Shown piece after piece: positions 1 through 9,113 of a stretch of 64,000 nucleotides of DNA. The stretch comes from Rouxiella sp. WC2420 (GTDB lineage Bacteria > Pseudomonadota > Gammaproteobacteria > Enterobacterales > Enterobacteriaceae), in NCBI RefSeq assembly GCF_041200025.1, contig NZ_CP165628.1, positions 62,001 to 126,000 of the forward strand, read 5' to 3'. A model generated the notes under the pieces. It was given only the letters and a program-made list of their open reading frames with translations, had not been told where the DNA came from and ran no database searches. Made by a program: the position numbers and the translations under genes. The number at the start of each line of letters is the position of its first letter. Positions within the stretch are counted from its first letter, which is position 1.

Positions 1-455
1 TTAGTCCATTCGAGGCGGCGCTGATGACTCGTGGGTTAAAAACGCTGCCACTGCGCGTCGAAGCCAGCTCCAACAGTGCTCAAAAAATTGCCGAATACCT
101 TGACGAGCATCCGGCGATTGCGGCGGTGTTTTATCCGGGTTTGGTCACTCACGCGGGTCATGAAGTAGCACGCCAGCAAATGAGGCTGTTCGGTGGGATT
201 ATGGCGGTGGAACTGAAAGGTGGCAAAGCAGCGGCGCGTCACTTCCTTGATCATCTGAATCTGGTGACTCAGGCGGTTTCGCTCGGTGACACCGATTCGC
301 TGGCCTGCCATCCGGCGACTACCACTCACAGCGCAGTTTCGGAAAAAATCCGTCTGGAAAGCGGTATTACCGATGGACTAGTGAGGATCAGTATCGGCAT
401 CGAAGATACTGAAGACCTGATTGCCGACTTCAAACAGGCGCTGGAAGGGCTCTAA
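1..455 (+). CDS. PLP-dependent Cys/Met lyase (methionine gamma-lyase-like), C-terminal part
   Basis: The reading frame is open from base 3 and runs in from outside the window, so only the last ~150 residues are present. The visible part begins SPFEAALMTRGLKTLPLRVE, the segment after the PLP lysine in the Cys/Met-metabolism PLP enzyme family. It also has the conserved SLGDTDSLACHPATTTHS stretch and the ending GLVRISIGIED, typical of methionine gamma-lyase and cystathionine gamma-lyase/synthase. Enzymes of this family cleave or exchange the gamma substituent of sulfur amino acids in the cytoplasm. The exact substrate cannot be read without the N-terminal half. The stop codon overlaps the end of the convergent GlxA-type regulator by 4 bases. 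The internal ATG at base 24 is not the true start. Confidence 0.85.
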   Translation, partial: SPFEAALMTRGLKTLPLRVEASSNSAQKIAEYLDEHPAIAAVFYPGLVTHAGHEVARQQMRLFGGIMAVELKGGKAAARHFLDHLNLVTQAVSLGDTDSLACHPATTTHSAVSEKIRLESGITDGLVRISIGIEDTEDLIADFKQALEGL

Positions 456-1402
456 CTTCCTTGCTGCGCCAGCCGTCGTATCCCCTGCGGCGGCTGACCC
501 GTCAGGCGAATAAAGGCGCGGCGCATTCGTTCCGGATCGATAAATCCGACCTGCCGCGCAATAGTTTCCAATGTGCCGTGGCCGCTTTCTATACGTTCTC
601 GCGCCGCTTCAACACGCAGCTGCTCAATAATCTTGGCCGGTGTCTGACCTGTTTCGCTGCGAAAAAGCCGCCCAAACTGGCGTAGGCTTAGGCAGGCGGC
701 GTCGGCAAGATCACTGACCGACAACGGCTGAGCCAGATGCTCGCGGGCATAGCTCAAAGCAAGGCGGATGCGGTCAGACGCGGGGTCCAATTCTTGCAGC
801 ACGGAAAACTGTGACTGACCACCGGCGCGGCGTTGATAAACCACTAATTGCCTCGCAGTTCTGGCGGCAACCTCTGCGCCATGATCTATCTCAATCATCG
901 CCAGCGCCAAATCGATCCCTGCGGTTATGCCTGCCGAAGTCCAAAGCCGGCCCTGCTGTATGAAAATCTTATCCTGATCGACCTTGATGGCCGGAAAAAT
1001 CTGCTGCAAACGCTGTGCCTTAGACCAATGAGTCGTAGCACGCTTGTGGTCGAGCAGGCCGGTAGCGGCAAGAATAAATGCCCCCGAGCAGACGCTGGTG
1101 ACTCGCCGCCCCAGACTGTGCTGATAACGCAGGAAATCCAGCAACGGTTCACTGCTCATCGCCTCGGCAATACCGCGGCCACCGGAAATAACAATCGTGT
1201 CGTAGTCGTGACTATTGTCGAGCGGCCGAGTCATCACCTCAACGCCCGGCGTGCTGGAAATTAATCCTCCGTTCACTGACAAAGTGTGGCACTGATAAAG
1301 CGGCGTGGGCAAATCCCGCGACACGGTATCAAAGGCGGTCAGCGGCCCGGCAAAATCCAGTAAGTTGAAATCCGGGAAGACGATAAATCCAAGCTGCTTC
1401 AT
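452..1402 (-). CDS. GlxA-family transcriptional regulator (DJ-1/PfpI + AraC HTH)
   Basis: About 316 residues. An N-terminal DJ-1/PfpI (class I glutamine amidotransferase-like) domain (~1-185) carries the nucleophile-elbow motif VCSGAF and the TTHWS and AGITAGIDLAL blocks. It is followed by a C-terminal AraC-type double helix-turn-helix (~215-316, SLRQFGRLFRSETGQTPAK and GFIDPERMRRAFIRLTG). In GlxA-type regulators the DJ-1 domain is thought to sense a ligand rather than catalyse. I take ATG at 1402 (AGGG about 9 bases upstream); a GTG at 1411 is an alternative. It is divergent from the isonitrile hydratase-like gene at 1508, sharing ~105 bp, so that gene is its likely target. Ligand unknown. 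Confidence 0.88.
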   Translation of the reverse strand: MKQLGFIVFPDFNLLDFAGPLTAFDTVSRDLPTPLYQCHTLSVNGGLISSTPGVEVMTRPLDNSHDYDTIVISGGRGIAEAMSSEPLLDFLRYQHSLGRRVTSVCSGAFILAATGLLDHKRATTHWSKAQRLQQIFPAIKVDQDKIFIQQGRLWTSAGITAGIDLALAMIEIDHGAEVAARTARQLVVYQRRAGGQSQFSVLQELDPASDRIRLALSYAREHLAQPLSVSDLADAACLSLRQFGRLFRSETGQTPAKIIEQLRVEAARERIESGHGTLETIARQVGFIDPERMRRAFIRLTGQPPQGIRRLAQQGS

Positions 1403-1507
1403 AACGGGCACCCTAATAATGTGGCGTGATATGAGGGAAATATGACCTTTGCGTCAACTTTAATGCAGTTATTCTGAAGATAACACCCTAACTTGCAGGA
1501 GTTTGTG

Positions 1508-2185
1508 ATGAATAAACCATTAACTATCGTTTTTCCGCTTTATCCCGGCGTAACTCAGCTCGATTTTACTGGCCCATGGCAGGTTCTTGCGCGACTCTCG
1601 AATGCGCGACTGATAGCGGCCTCGTTGCATGGCGAAAGTGTTGAATCGGAAGGGCTGCATTTTGCCGAGCTGGCGTCGCTTGATGAAATTGTAGATTGCG
1701 ACGTGCTGTGTGTTCCTGGCGGCGGTGGCTGTACCGATGCAATGCAAAACACGGATTTTATCGCGCAAATTCAAAGGATGGCGAGCAAAGCAACTTATAT
1801 CACTTCCGTTTGTACCGGTTCGTTAATTCTTGCCGCTGCCGGATTGCTGCAAGGAAAACGTTCCGCCTGTCATTGGATGTATCTCGATACTTTGGCGTGG
1901 TTTGGGGCGATCCCGGTATCAGAACGGGTGGTGCGCGACGGCAAGTTTATCAGCGGCGGCGGCGTGACGGCGGGGATTGATTTTGCTTTAACGTTGGTCG
2001 CAGAGCTTGAGGACGAGGACGCCGCGCAGAGAATTCAGCTGGGGTTGGAATATGCGCCCGCGCCGAGCTTCAACGCAGGGCATCCGGACGTAGCACCGGT
2101 TAAAATCGTTGAGCAGTTAACCAGCAGGATGGCGACGCAACGCGAGCAGCGCCGCCAGATAATCCGCGCCATCAGCCTACACTAG
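1508..2185 (+). CDS. DJ-1/PfpI protein, isonitrile hydratase-like
   Basis: 225 residues, a stand-alone DJ-1/PfpI domain resembling Pseudomonas isonitrile hydratase (InhA), which hydrates isonitriles to N-substituted formamides. The nucleophile is the cysteine of TSVCTGSLIL (Cys102), in the expected strand-turn-helix. A GGGVTAGIDFAL block follows near residue 150, and an acidic residue near the N-terminus (QLDFTGP) fits the family. I chose ATG at 1508 because GCAGGAG lies ~7 bases upstream; the frame is also open to a TTG at 1493. The 3' end overlaps the convergent Kdo hydroxylase gene by 9 bases. Divergent from a GlxA-type regulator that probably controls it. Catalytic activity is inferred from the family, not shown. 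Confidence 0.8.
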   Translation: MNKPLTIVFPLYPGVTQLDFTGPWQVLARLSNARLIAASLHGESVESEGLHFAELASLDEIVDCDVLCVPGGGGCTDAMQNTDFIAQIQRMASKATYITSVCTGSLILAAAGLLQGKRSACHWMYLDTLAWFGAIPVSERVVRDGKFISGGGVTAGIDFALTLVAELEDEDAAQRIQLGLEYAPAPSFNAGHPDVAPVKIVEQLTSRMATQREQRRQIIRAISLH

Positions 2186-3076
2186 CTGCTTGCTGGTCAG
2201 CCGTTGCAGGGTGCTTAGCGGCGCAGCCTCCGGATTGTGCATATCTTTTACCGACAACAGGAAGGTTTGCTCGAGCATAAACTGGCCGCCCATTGCCGCG
2301 TGCGGAGTCTGATCAGAGAAACAAATCCAGGTACTGCCCGGCGGGAAACGCTGAGTTATCTGTTGGCCGTTTTTCTGATAATCGGCATCAGACTTCATCT
2401 TGTCGTGCATCTGTAGCATTAAATGATCGTAATGGCTGCGCGGCGTTTTGGTGATATGCAATTTATGCTGCAACCAGCTTTTGAATGGCGAAAAACCGTC
2501 CAGCTGTGGTAAATAACGTGCTGCCAGCTGTGGGAAAGGTTCACCGATGCGCCATACGCGATCTTCACCGTTTGGATTGATGTTAGTAAAAATACGCAGG
2601 ATGCGTTCGCCATAGTTCGGTCGTGAAGGGAAGGCATCAACGTGCAAACGGGTATCGTCTTTGCGCCATGAACTGCTGTTAGTCCATTCGCTGACCGGAT
2701 GCAAACGTAAGCTATTGACCGGCTTGCGTAAAACTGCCTGATATTCTGGCAGTACCGTCTCGATTAATCCGAGAGAAGACTGGTAAAAATCTTCCAGCAG
2801 TTTTCTGATCTCCGGTTCTTTATCCGCACTGGCGACTCCTTTGATCTGGTGGCTACCTGCGTCATAGCTGATATTTTTTCTTTTCGGATCAACCAAGGCA
2901 GGATCTAGCAATTTCTGCTGATCAGGGGTGAGAGAGAATGCCAGATGGGGGAAAAATAAAACTTTCCCCTGTTCCAGCTCATTTACAGCTGCGGATGCGG
3001 CAGCTGAGCTTCCTCTCCAGTCACTGTTTGGATAAGAAACAACAGTCTGTGGTTCTACTAGATTATGTTCGGCCAT
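2177..3076 (-). CDS. kdoO: Kdo 3-hydroxylase (Fe(II)/2-oxoglutarate dioxygenase)
   Basis: 299 residues, full length for the KdoO family, which hydroxylates C3 of the inner Kdo sugar of lipopolysaccharide to give D-glycero-D-talo-oct-2-ulosonic acid. The iron-binding facial triad is visible as H145-V-D147 (TRLHVDAFPSRP) and a distal His259 (SDQTPHAAMGGQ). The protein has no signal peptide, consistent with action on the cytoplasmic face during lipid A-core assembly. Known members are mainly from Burkholderia, Yersinia and relatives, which supports a Yersiniaceae-like host. An AGGGA Shine-Dalgarno sequence sits ~5 bases before the ATG. It is a single gene downstream of, but apparently unrelated to, the carboxylase operon. 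Confidence 0.88.
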   Translation of the reverse strand: MAEHNLVEPQTVVSYPNSDWRGSSAAASAAVNELEQGKVLFFPHLAFSLTPDQQKLLDPALVDPKRKNISYDAGSHQIKGVASADKEPEIRKLLEDFYQSSLGLIETVLPEYQAVLRKPVNSLRLHPVSEWTNSSSWRKDDTRLHVDAFPSRPNYGERILRIFTNINPNGEDRVWRIGEPFPQLAARYLPQLDGFSPFKSWLQHKLHITKTPRSHYDHLMLQMHDKMKSDADYQKNGQQITQRFPPGSTWICFSDQTPHAAMGGQFMLEQTFLLSVKDMHNPEAAPLSTLQRLTSKQLV

Positions 3077-3211
3077 TTTTCCCTAACTCGCAGCGTAAAT
3101 GTTAATGAGAGTTATTTAAACATAGTTAGACAACAATCAATACACCATAAGAGCGGCGACGTAGTGGAAAAAATCCTAAAATACCGCCCACTCAGTGTGA
3201 GCGATGCGGTT

Positions 3212-6200
3212 TTATTCCTCGATAATCAACAGTGTCTGGCCAGCCTGCACCTGCCCGCCCGGTTGGCGAGACAGGCTCTTCACCGTGCCGCTGACAGGGG
3301 CAGAAATCGGGATCTCCATCTTCATGGATTCGAGTATTCCCAGCGTTTGGCCCTGCGTCACTTTATCGCCGGGTTTAATCAGCCATTGCCAGACACTGCC
3401 TGCAACCTGGCTATCTACACCGTAACAACCTGCGGGTATTGCCAGCTCATCCTCCGTTAAAGAAGGCTGCAAGCTGCTGTCGTAGGTAAATTGACCCTCC
3501 GCCCGCCAGCGCGCCAGCTCTTGATCAAATGCCAGTTGGCGCTGTTGCGAAAACGCCTCTATTTCCTGTGCCTGCGCCGCAAGATCCTGCTGATACTGGT
3601 CGAGGCGGAATGTCCCCTCCTCGACGCGCAACGGATAATTGCCGTAGGGGAAGGCTGAACGAATAGTTTTCAGCTGGTCGGCACTAACCGGATAAAAACG
3701 GATTTGGTCGAAGAAACGCAGTAGCCACGGTTTTACAAAGGCCGATGTCTGGCGGTCGCGGTTCCACATTTGCAGCGTTCGGCCCACAAACTGATAACCT
3801 CCCGGGCCTTCCATACCATAGACACACAGGTAAGCGCCGCCGATGCCGACCGAGTTTTCTGCCGTCCAGGTGCGAGCCGGATTGTACTTGGTGGTCACCA
3901 GGCGATGGCGCGGGTCCAACGGCGTGGCAACGGGCGCGCCCAGATAAACATCACCCAGCCCCATGACCAGATAACGGGCGTTGAAGACCGTGTCTTTGAC
4001 CTGCTCAATGCTGCTCAAGCCATTAATTCGACGGATAAATTCGATATTACTCGGGCACCACGGCGCGCCGGGCCGCACGGACTGGGTATATTTTTCGATT
4101 GCCTTGCGGCAGGCGTCGTCGTCCCAGCTTAGCGGCAGCCAAACGGTGCGCGATGGCACTTCGGCCTGTTGTAAATCGCCCAGTGAAGCTTCTGCTTGCT
4201 GCAAATGGGCGATTAATTGCTCGCGCGGACACAGCAGGCTGTCGAAATGAATTTGCAGCGATCGAATCCCCGGCGTGAGTTCCTGCATGCCCGGTAATGG
4301 ATGATTTTCCAGCCATTGCATCAGCGCGTGGGCACGAAAACGCAGCGCGATATCCAGGATCGGATCGCCGTATTCCACCAAAATAAATCGATCGCCTGCG
4401 GCGAGATAAGCCACTGACGGCAGCGCGCCTTGCTGCGCACGCTGCCACAGAACTGGATTTTGCAAAATTGTCGCGATCCCAGCCTGCGGCTGGGAATGCA
4501 GCGTTGAGAGTTCCAACTCAGCTTCACGAGACAGTTGGTCGGCATCTTGCAGTGAAACCGGTACAAAACGGATCTTGTCACCTGACTTGAGCTGCCCGAG
4601 TATCCACAGGTCCGCATTGATAACCGTAGCGGGGCAGACAAAACCGCCGAGCGAAGGCCCGTCGGGGCCGAGAATTACCGGCATATCGCCAGTGAAATCG
4701 ACAGTACCAAAGGCATAGGCATTGTCGTGAATATTCGAAGGATGCATTCCTGCTTCACCGCCGTCGCTGCGCGCCCATTCAGGTTTAGGGCCGATCAAAC
4801 GGATACCAGTGCGGCTGGAATTATAATGTACCTGCCAGACAGCTTCGAAAAATTGCTCGATATCTTGCTCGGTGAAAAATTTCGGCGCGCCCTGCGGGCC
4901 ATAAATGACCCGCAGGGCGCGCACCTCTTGCCACTCTGGCAACAGCGATGCCGGCAGGCTCTGCTCGGCCCTTGCGACGGGAGCCACAAGATGCAACACG
5001 TCACCGCTGCGCAATTGTCGGCCTGCATGTCCGCCAAATTTCCCTAAGGTGAAAGTGCTGCGGCTGCCGAGGTACTCTGGGCAATCGATGCCGCCCGCCA
5101 ACAGTAAATAGCTGCGGCAGCCTTTACCGTCTATCTGCCCAAGGCTCAGGGTTTGACCCGCCGACACATTACAGACTTGCCACATCGGCAGCGGTTGATT
5201 ATCAAGACGGACATCAATTGCCGCGCCACTAATGACGATCGCGCAGTCCTGATTAAAACGCAGTGTCGGGCCGCGCAACGTAATTTCCAATCCGGCAGCC
5301 TGTTCATCGTTGCCAAGCAGGCGATTGCCGAGACGGAAGGAACGGCTGTCAAACGGGCCAGATGGCGGGACGCCGACGTGCCAATAGCCGCGGCGGCCGG
5401 TGGCATCCTGAATGCTGGTCAGCGTGCCCGGCGCGATCACGTCCAAGGTCGCGGGCTGATACGTAACACATCCCAGCGTTGCGGTGATAACTTTTCCCTC
5501 GCGCACAGCCGGTTGATTGAGCAAATGGCGCAGATAATCCAGATTGGTTTCAATGCCGTACAGCGAGGTGTTTCGTAAAGTCTGGCTCAGCGCATCCAGC
5601 GCCTGATGTCGATTGGCGGCGTGAATAATGACTTTTGCCAGCATTGGATCGTAGAAAGGCGAAACCTCACTGCCGCTGTCTATCCAGCTATCGATGCGCA
5701 GCTCGGCATCTGCAGGGGCCGAAGGGAAACTGACATGACTCAGCAGACCGGCGCAAGGCTGGAACTGTTTGGCCGGGTCTTCGGCATAGAGTCGCACTTG
5801 AATCGCATGACCCTGCGGAGCACTCACTGCCAGCGACGAAAGTGGCGGTAAACATCCGGCCCCAAGTTGCACCATCCAACTGACAATATCGACGCCGTAG
5901 ACCATCTCGGTTACGCCGTGCTCGACCTGCAACCGGGTGTTAACTTCAAGAAAATAAAACTGCTCGCTGCTGACATCGTAAACATATTCCACCGTGCCTG
6001 CGCTGCGATAGTTTACCGCTTTGCCGAGACGAACGGCAGTTTGCGCCAGCGCCTCGCGTATCGGCTGGGGCAGGTTTGGTGCCGGAGTTTCTTCAATCAC
6101 TTTCTGATTACGCCGTTGGGCCGAGCAGTCTCTCTCGCCCAGGGCAATCACGTTGCCTTCGCCGTCACCAAAAATTTGTACCTCGATATGGCGTGCATCA

Positions 6201-6808
6201 GCGACGAATTTTTCTAAAAAAACGCCATCGTCGGCGAAATTATTGCCCGCAAGACGTTTTACGCGAGTGAATGCTTCGCTGAGGATCTCTGCGTCATCGC
6301 AACGCTGCATGCCGATACCGCCTCCGCCCGCAGTGCTTTTCAGCATCACCGGATAACCGATTTCCATGGCAGAAACCAACGCCTGCTCGAGATCTCGCAG
6401 CAAACCGCTGCCCGGCAGTAGCGGCACTTGATTATCCTGCGCCAGCTGCCGCGCGCTGTGCTTGAGACCAAAGGCCGCCATCTGCTGCGGCGTCGGGCCG
6501 AGAAAAATGACTTCCTGCTGGCGGCAGCGCTCAACGAAGCCGGCATTCTCCGAAAGAAATCCATAACCGGGGTGAATAGCTTCGGCACCGCACTGCTTGG
6601 CGATAGCGAATAATTTGTCCTGATCGAGATAGGTTTCGCGCACACTGCCATCACCCAGACAGAAGGCCTCATCGGCCTGACGAACGTGCAGCGAATGCCT
6701 GTCGGCTTCGGCGTAAACCGCCACGGCGCGCACGCCCATCTGTTTCAAGGTACGGATGATGCGCACCGCAATGGCGCCGCGATTGGCAATCAAAACGCAT
6801 GTAAACAT
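3212..6808 (-). CDS. Biotin-dependent guanidine/urea carboxylase
   Basis: 1198 residues from the ATG at 6808; the frame is open 26 codons further upstream, but MFTCVLIANRGAIAVRIIRT is the canonical N-terminus. Domain order: biotin carboxylase (~1-450, KSTAGGGGIGM glycine loop, EVNTRLQVEH), carboxyltransferase halves of KipA and KipI type (~455-1080, GTLTSIQDATGRRGYWHVG and VGIGGAYLCVYGMEGPGGYQ), and biotinyl carrier domain at the end with ESMKM, whose lysine carries biotin. Urea carboxylases make allophanate from urea; homologues next to DUF1989 pairs and ykkC riboswitches prefer guanidine and make carboxyguanidine. Here it is the last gene of such an operon, so guanidine is the likely substrate. 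A full paralogue lies at 51134-54823. No allophanate hydrolase is in this operon. Confidence 0.9.
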   Translation of the reverse strand: MFTCVLIANRGAIAVRIIRTLKQMGVRAVAVYAEADRHSLHVRQADEAFCLGDGSVRETYLDQDKLFAIAKQCGAEAIHPGYGFLSENAGFVERCRQQEVIFLGPTPQQMAAFGLKHSARQLAQDNQVPLLPGSGLLRDLEQALVSAMEIGYPVMLKSTAGGGGIGMQRCDDAEILSEAFTRVKRLAGNNFADDGVFLEKFVADARHIEVQIFGDGEGNVIALGERDCSAQRRNQKVIEETPAPNLPQPIREALAQTAVRLGKAVNYRSAGTVEYVYDVSSEQFYFLEVNTRLQVEHGVTEMVYGVDIVSWMVQLGAGCLPPLSSLAVSAPQGHAIQVRLYAEDPAKQFQPCAGLLSHVSFPSAPADAELRIDSWIDSGSEVSPFYDPMLAKVIIHAANRHQALDALSQTLRNTSLYGIETNLDYLRHLLNQPAVREGKVITATLGCVTYQPATLDVIAPGTLTSIQDATGRRGYWHVGVPPSGPFDSRSFRLGNRLLGNDEQAAGLEITLRGPTLRFNQDCAIVISGAAIDVRLDNQPLPMWQVCNVSAGQTLSLGQIDGKGCRSYLLLAGGIDCPEYLGSRSTFTLGKFGGHAGRQLRSGDVLHLVAPVARAEQSLPASLLPEWQEVRALRVIYGPQGAPKFFTEQDIEQFFEAVWQVHYNSSRTGIRLIGPKPEWARSDGGEAGMHPSNIHDNAYAFGTVDFTGDMPVILGPDGPSLGGFVCPATVINADLWILGQLKSGDKIRFVPVSLQDADQLSREAELELSTLHSQPQAGIATILQNPVLWQRAQQGALPSVAYLAAGDRFILVEYGDPILDIALRFRAHALMQWLENHPLPGMQELTPGIRSLQIHFDSLLCPREQLIAHLQQAEASLGDLQQAEVPSRTVWLPLSWDDDACRKAIEKYTQSVRPGAPWCPSNIEFIRRINGLSSIEQVKDTVFNARYLVMGLGDVYLGAPVATPLDPRHRLVTTKYNPARTWTAENSVGIGGAYLCVYGMEGPGGYQFVGRTLQMWNRDRQTSAFVKPWLLRFFDQIRFYPVSADQLKTIRSAFPYGNYPLRVEEGTFRLDQYQQDLAAQAQEIEAFSQQRQLAFDQELARWRAEGQFTYDSSLQPSLTEDELAIPAGCYGVDSQVAGSVWQWLIKPGDKVTQGQTLGILESMKMEIPISAPVSGTVKSLSRQPGGQVQAGQTLLIIEE

Positions 6809-6904
6809 GGTGGACTCTCTATGCTTCGTCGCGCAGGTCGTCCTGCTGAGTTTTTGCGTGACATTCTGCGGGTCGTCCCGAAGCACGCGTTTAGCGGGTT
6901 TGAT

Positions 6905-7540
6905 TTACCAGACGGCAACTTCAATCGGCGTCGGATTATAGCCATTGCAAGGATTGTTAAGCTGCGGACAGTTGGAGATCAGCACCAAGATGTTCATTTT
7001 CGCCACCAACTCGACGTATTTCCCCGGTGCAGAAAGCCCGTCGGCAAAAGTCAATCCGCCCTGCGCGGTTACCGGTACATTCATGAAAAAGTTGATGTTA
7101 TGGGTAATATCTTGCTTGGAGAGGCCATACTGCGGATGTGCGGCAATCGCCAGCATCCAACTGTCACGGCAGGCGTGCATATGGCGCTTTTCCAGCGAGT
7201 AACGCACGGTGTTGCTTTCGGTGGAGCAAGCCCCGCCCAGCGTGTCATGGCGGCCACAGGTGTCGGCGACAATCTCCAGCATTGGACGATCATCATTGGA
7301 GCGCAGCACGGTTCCAGCGGTCAGAAACACATTCTTTTGCCCGCGCAGGGTATCGGTCATGCTGTAGCGTTCGCCAATATCATCGGCGTTGAAAAACAGC
7401 GTATCGGCAGCCTGATTCCCCTCGCTGTCGACGATACGCAATGTTTGCCCGGCTTCGATGCGATGCAGCCAGTAATCACCGGCACCAACCTGCGCGCGGT
7501 AAACTGCATCTTTAATAAGGCGTGAGCTGGTCTGGATCAT
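6905..7540 (-). CDS. DUF1989 protein, carboxyguanidine deiminase subunit (UAAP2 type)
   Basis: 211 residues, DUF1989 family, formerly called urea amidolyase-associated protein 2. Recognisable blocks are [34 protein letters not shown], and the Cys/His cluster [12 protein letters not shown] that likely binds a metal, followed by a conserved [10 protein letters not shown]. Pairs of these proteins are established to deiminate carboxyguanidine to allophanate downstream of guanidine carboxylase. The start ATG overlaps the stop of the upstream DUF1989 gene by 4 bases (ATGA), so the two are translationally coupled and probably form a hetero-oligomer. A 96-bp gap separates it from the carboxylase gene. 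Which subunit corresponds to CgdA or CgdB I cannot assign securely. Confidence 0.87.
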   Translation of the reverse strand: MIQTSSRLIKDAVYRAQVGAGDYWLHRIEAGQTLRIVDSEGNQAADTLFFNADDIGERYSMTDTLRGQKNVFLTAGTVLRSNDDRPMLEIVADTCGRHDTLGGACSTESNTVRYSLEKRHMHACRDSWMLAIAAHPQYGLSKQDITHNINFFMNVPVTAQGGLTFADGLSAPGKYVELVAKMNILVLISNCPQLNNPCNGYNPTPIEVAVW

Positions 7541-8277
7541 CGTTGTGCCTCCTGGCAGCAGGCGGTGTGGTGATAGAGGGCATTATTGGCATTGCCGCGA
7601 CGGTTTTCCTCTTGGCTCAGACAGTGTGCCGGCAGCGGCGCAGTATTGGCGAGCAACTCAACGGTGACCGCTGCGCGGGGATAACTGTCTGATTCAGTTA
7701 ACGGATGCGGGCAAGTATGCATAATCACCAGCGTATCCATGGCGAAACGCAGCGTGATGCTGGCTGTTGGCTTTGGACAAGCATCCAGCGCCAGATTGCC
7801 CTCATCATCGACTGTAACTTTGGAAAACCAGTTGACGCAGGCGGCCATATCTCGCTTGCCTAGCCCGTATTTTGCCAGTTCGACTAAAAAGCTGTCGTAG
7901 CCATTTTGATGACGCTCGTTGCGGGCTTGCTGATAGTTCAAAGCGCCAAAACGCTGTTCGGCCAAGCAGGCATTCATCGTGCCACAGACGGTGTCGTGCC
8001 AGCCAAAAGTGTCCTGTTCAATGCCGCAAAAGATACGTCCCATGTCGGAATACAGGCAATGGCCTGCGGTGAGTCTGAAGGTGTGCTGACATTTAAGAGT
8101 GTCGGGCGCGTTATATCTTTCAAGCAGGTTTTCTGGATTGTAAAAAAGCATGCCAAGATTGGCGTTGCCTTCGACGTCGGTCAGGCGTAGCGCCGATCCT
8201 GCTTTAACCCGCATTGACCAGTGTGACCCGCCGGGGAGCAGGGTCTGATATAAGCTGTCGCTGGATTCGTTCATCAT
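7537..8277 (-). CDS. DUF1989 protein, carboxyguanidine deiminase subunit (UAAP1 type)
   Basis: 246 residues, DUF1989, formerly urea amidolyase-associated protein 1. It shows [20 protein letters not shown], the [14 protein letters not shown] block, and a Cys/His pattern FGWHDTVCG comparable to its partner gene. I use ATG at 8277 (a second ATG is at 8274): AGAGAGGA precedes it closely, whereas the frame is open to 8328 without a ribosome site. It overlaps the downstream DUF1989 gene by 4 bases and follows the ATPase gene after 22 bases. Its job is inferred as half of the enzyme that converts carboxyguanidine to allophanate plus ammonia in the cytoplasm. Confidence 0.87.
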   Translation of the reverse strand: MMNESSDSLYQTLLPGGSHWSMRVKAGSALRLTDVEGNANLGMLFYNPENLLERYNAPDTLKCQHTFRLTAGHCLYSDMGRIFCGIEQDTFGWHDTVCGTMNACLAEQRFGALNYQQARNERHQNGYDSFLVELAKYGLGKRDMAACVNWFSKVTVDDEGNLALDACPKPTASITLRFAMDTLVIMHTCPHPLTESDSYPRAAVTVELLANTAPLPAHCLSQEENRRGNANNALYHHTACCQEAQR

Positions 8278-8299
8278 GTTTTCCTCTCTTGATAAGGGG

Positions 8300-9094
8300 T
8301 CAAGCCACGCGCGCGGTGGAATAAACACGCTCGCTAATTTGCTGTTGGGTCAAGGCCGAGGGGCCTGCGGCAGCCTTTCGGTCTAAGGGGATGTCATAGG
8401 TTATGCTCGCGCCCCAAGCGTCGGGAGCCTGTGGATCGTGGCGAATTTTGTCGAACACCCACAGGCGCGAGCCGAGTGAAAACCCCTCTTTCAGGTCGTG
8501 AGTAATCATAAAAATTGTCAACTGATGCTCTTGCCACAAGGTGGTAATCAACTGGTGCATGTCTTTTCGGATACCTGGGTCCAGCGCGCCAAAAGGTTCG
8601 TCGAGCAGCAAAATGCGTGGCTTCTTGGTCAGAGCCTGTGCTAGCGCCAAACGCTGCTGCATGCCGCCAGAAAGCTGGTGCGGATACTTATCCAGTGCGT
8701 GTCCCAGCCCAACCTGTGCAAGCATCTCGGTTGCACGTTCGGCAATCGCCCGCCGCTTGCTGCCCCACACCCGGCCTAACCAGCGCGCCTGCACAAACTC
8801 CTCTCCGAGCATCACGTTTTGCAGCGCTGTCAGGTGTGGAAATACCGAATAGCGCTGAAACACCACACCGCGATCCTCGCCCGGCTCTTGTGGGATGGGT
8901 TTGCCGTCGAGCAAAAGTTCGCCTTTGCTAGGACTTTCTGTGCCAAGCATCATCTTCAAAAAAGTGGTTTTCCCACAGCCGGATGCGCCAACGATCGACA
9001 CAAACTCGCCTTCCTGCACCTCGGCATTGACCCGTTCCAGCACCACCTGATTGCCGTAGTGTTTTTCCAGATTGCGCATACTCAGTAAGCTCAT
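8300..9094 (-). CDS. ABC transporter ATPase, guanidine operon (nitrate/taurine type)
   Basis: 264 residues. Walker A GASGCGKTT (~37-45), signature LSGGMQQR, Walker B ILLLDEPFGALD and a switch histidine in MITHD are all intact. It belongs to the NrtD/SsuB/TauB-type ATPases that energise uptake of small nitrogen or sulfur compounds from the periplasm. A ~40-residue C-terminal extension after the D-loop/H-loop region (from about 220) is typical of the transporters associated with urea carboxylase. It lies between the permease gene (19-bp gap) and the DUF1989 pair, inside one minus-strand operon under the guanidine-I riboswitch, which makes guanidine import the most likely role. Confidence 0.9.
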   Translation of the reverse strand: MSLLSMRNLEKHYGNQVVLERVNAEVQEGEFVSIVGASGCGKTTFLKMMLGTESPSKGELLLDGKPIPQEPGEDRGVVFQRYSVFPHLTALQNVMLGEEFVQARWLGRVWGSKRRAIAERATEMLAQVGLGHALDKYPHQLSGGMQQRLALAQALTKKPRILLLDEPFGALDPGIRKDMHQLITTLWQEHQLTIFMITHDLKEGFSLGSRLWVFDKIRHDPQAPDAWGASITYDIPLDRKAAAGPSALTQQQISERVYSTARVA

Positions 9095-9113
9095 AGCGTG
9101 CTCCGTTTTAAGC

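Noticed and set aside
6686-7525. 279-codon open frame on the plus strand
   Set aside because: Antisense shadow of the carboxylase start and the DUF1989 gene, both of which have clear family motifs on the minus strand.
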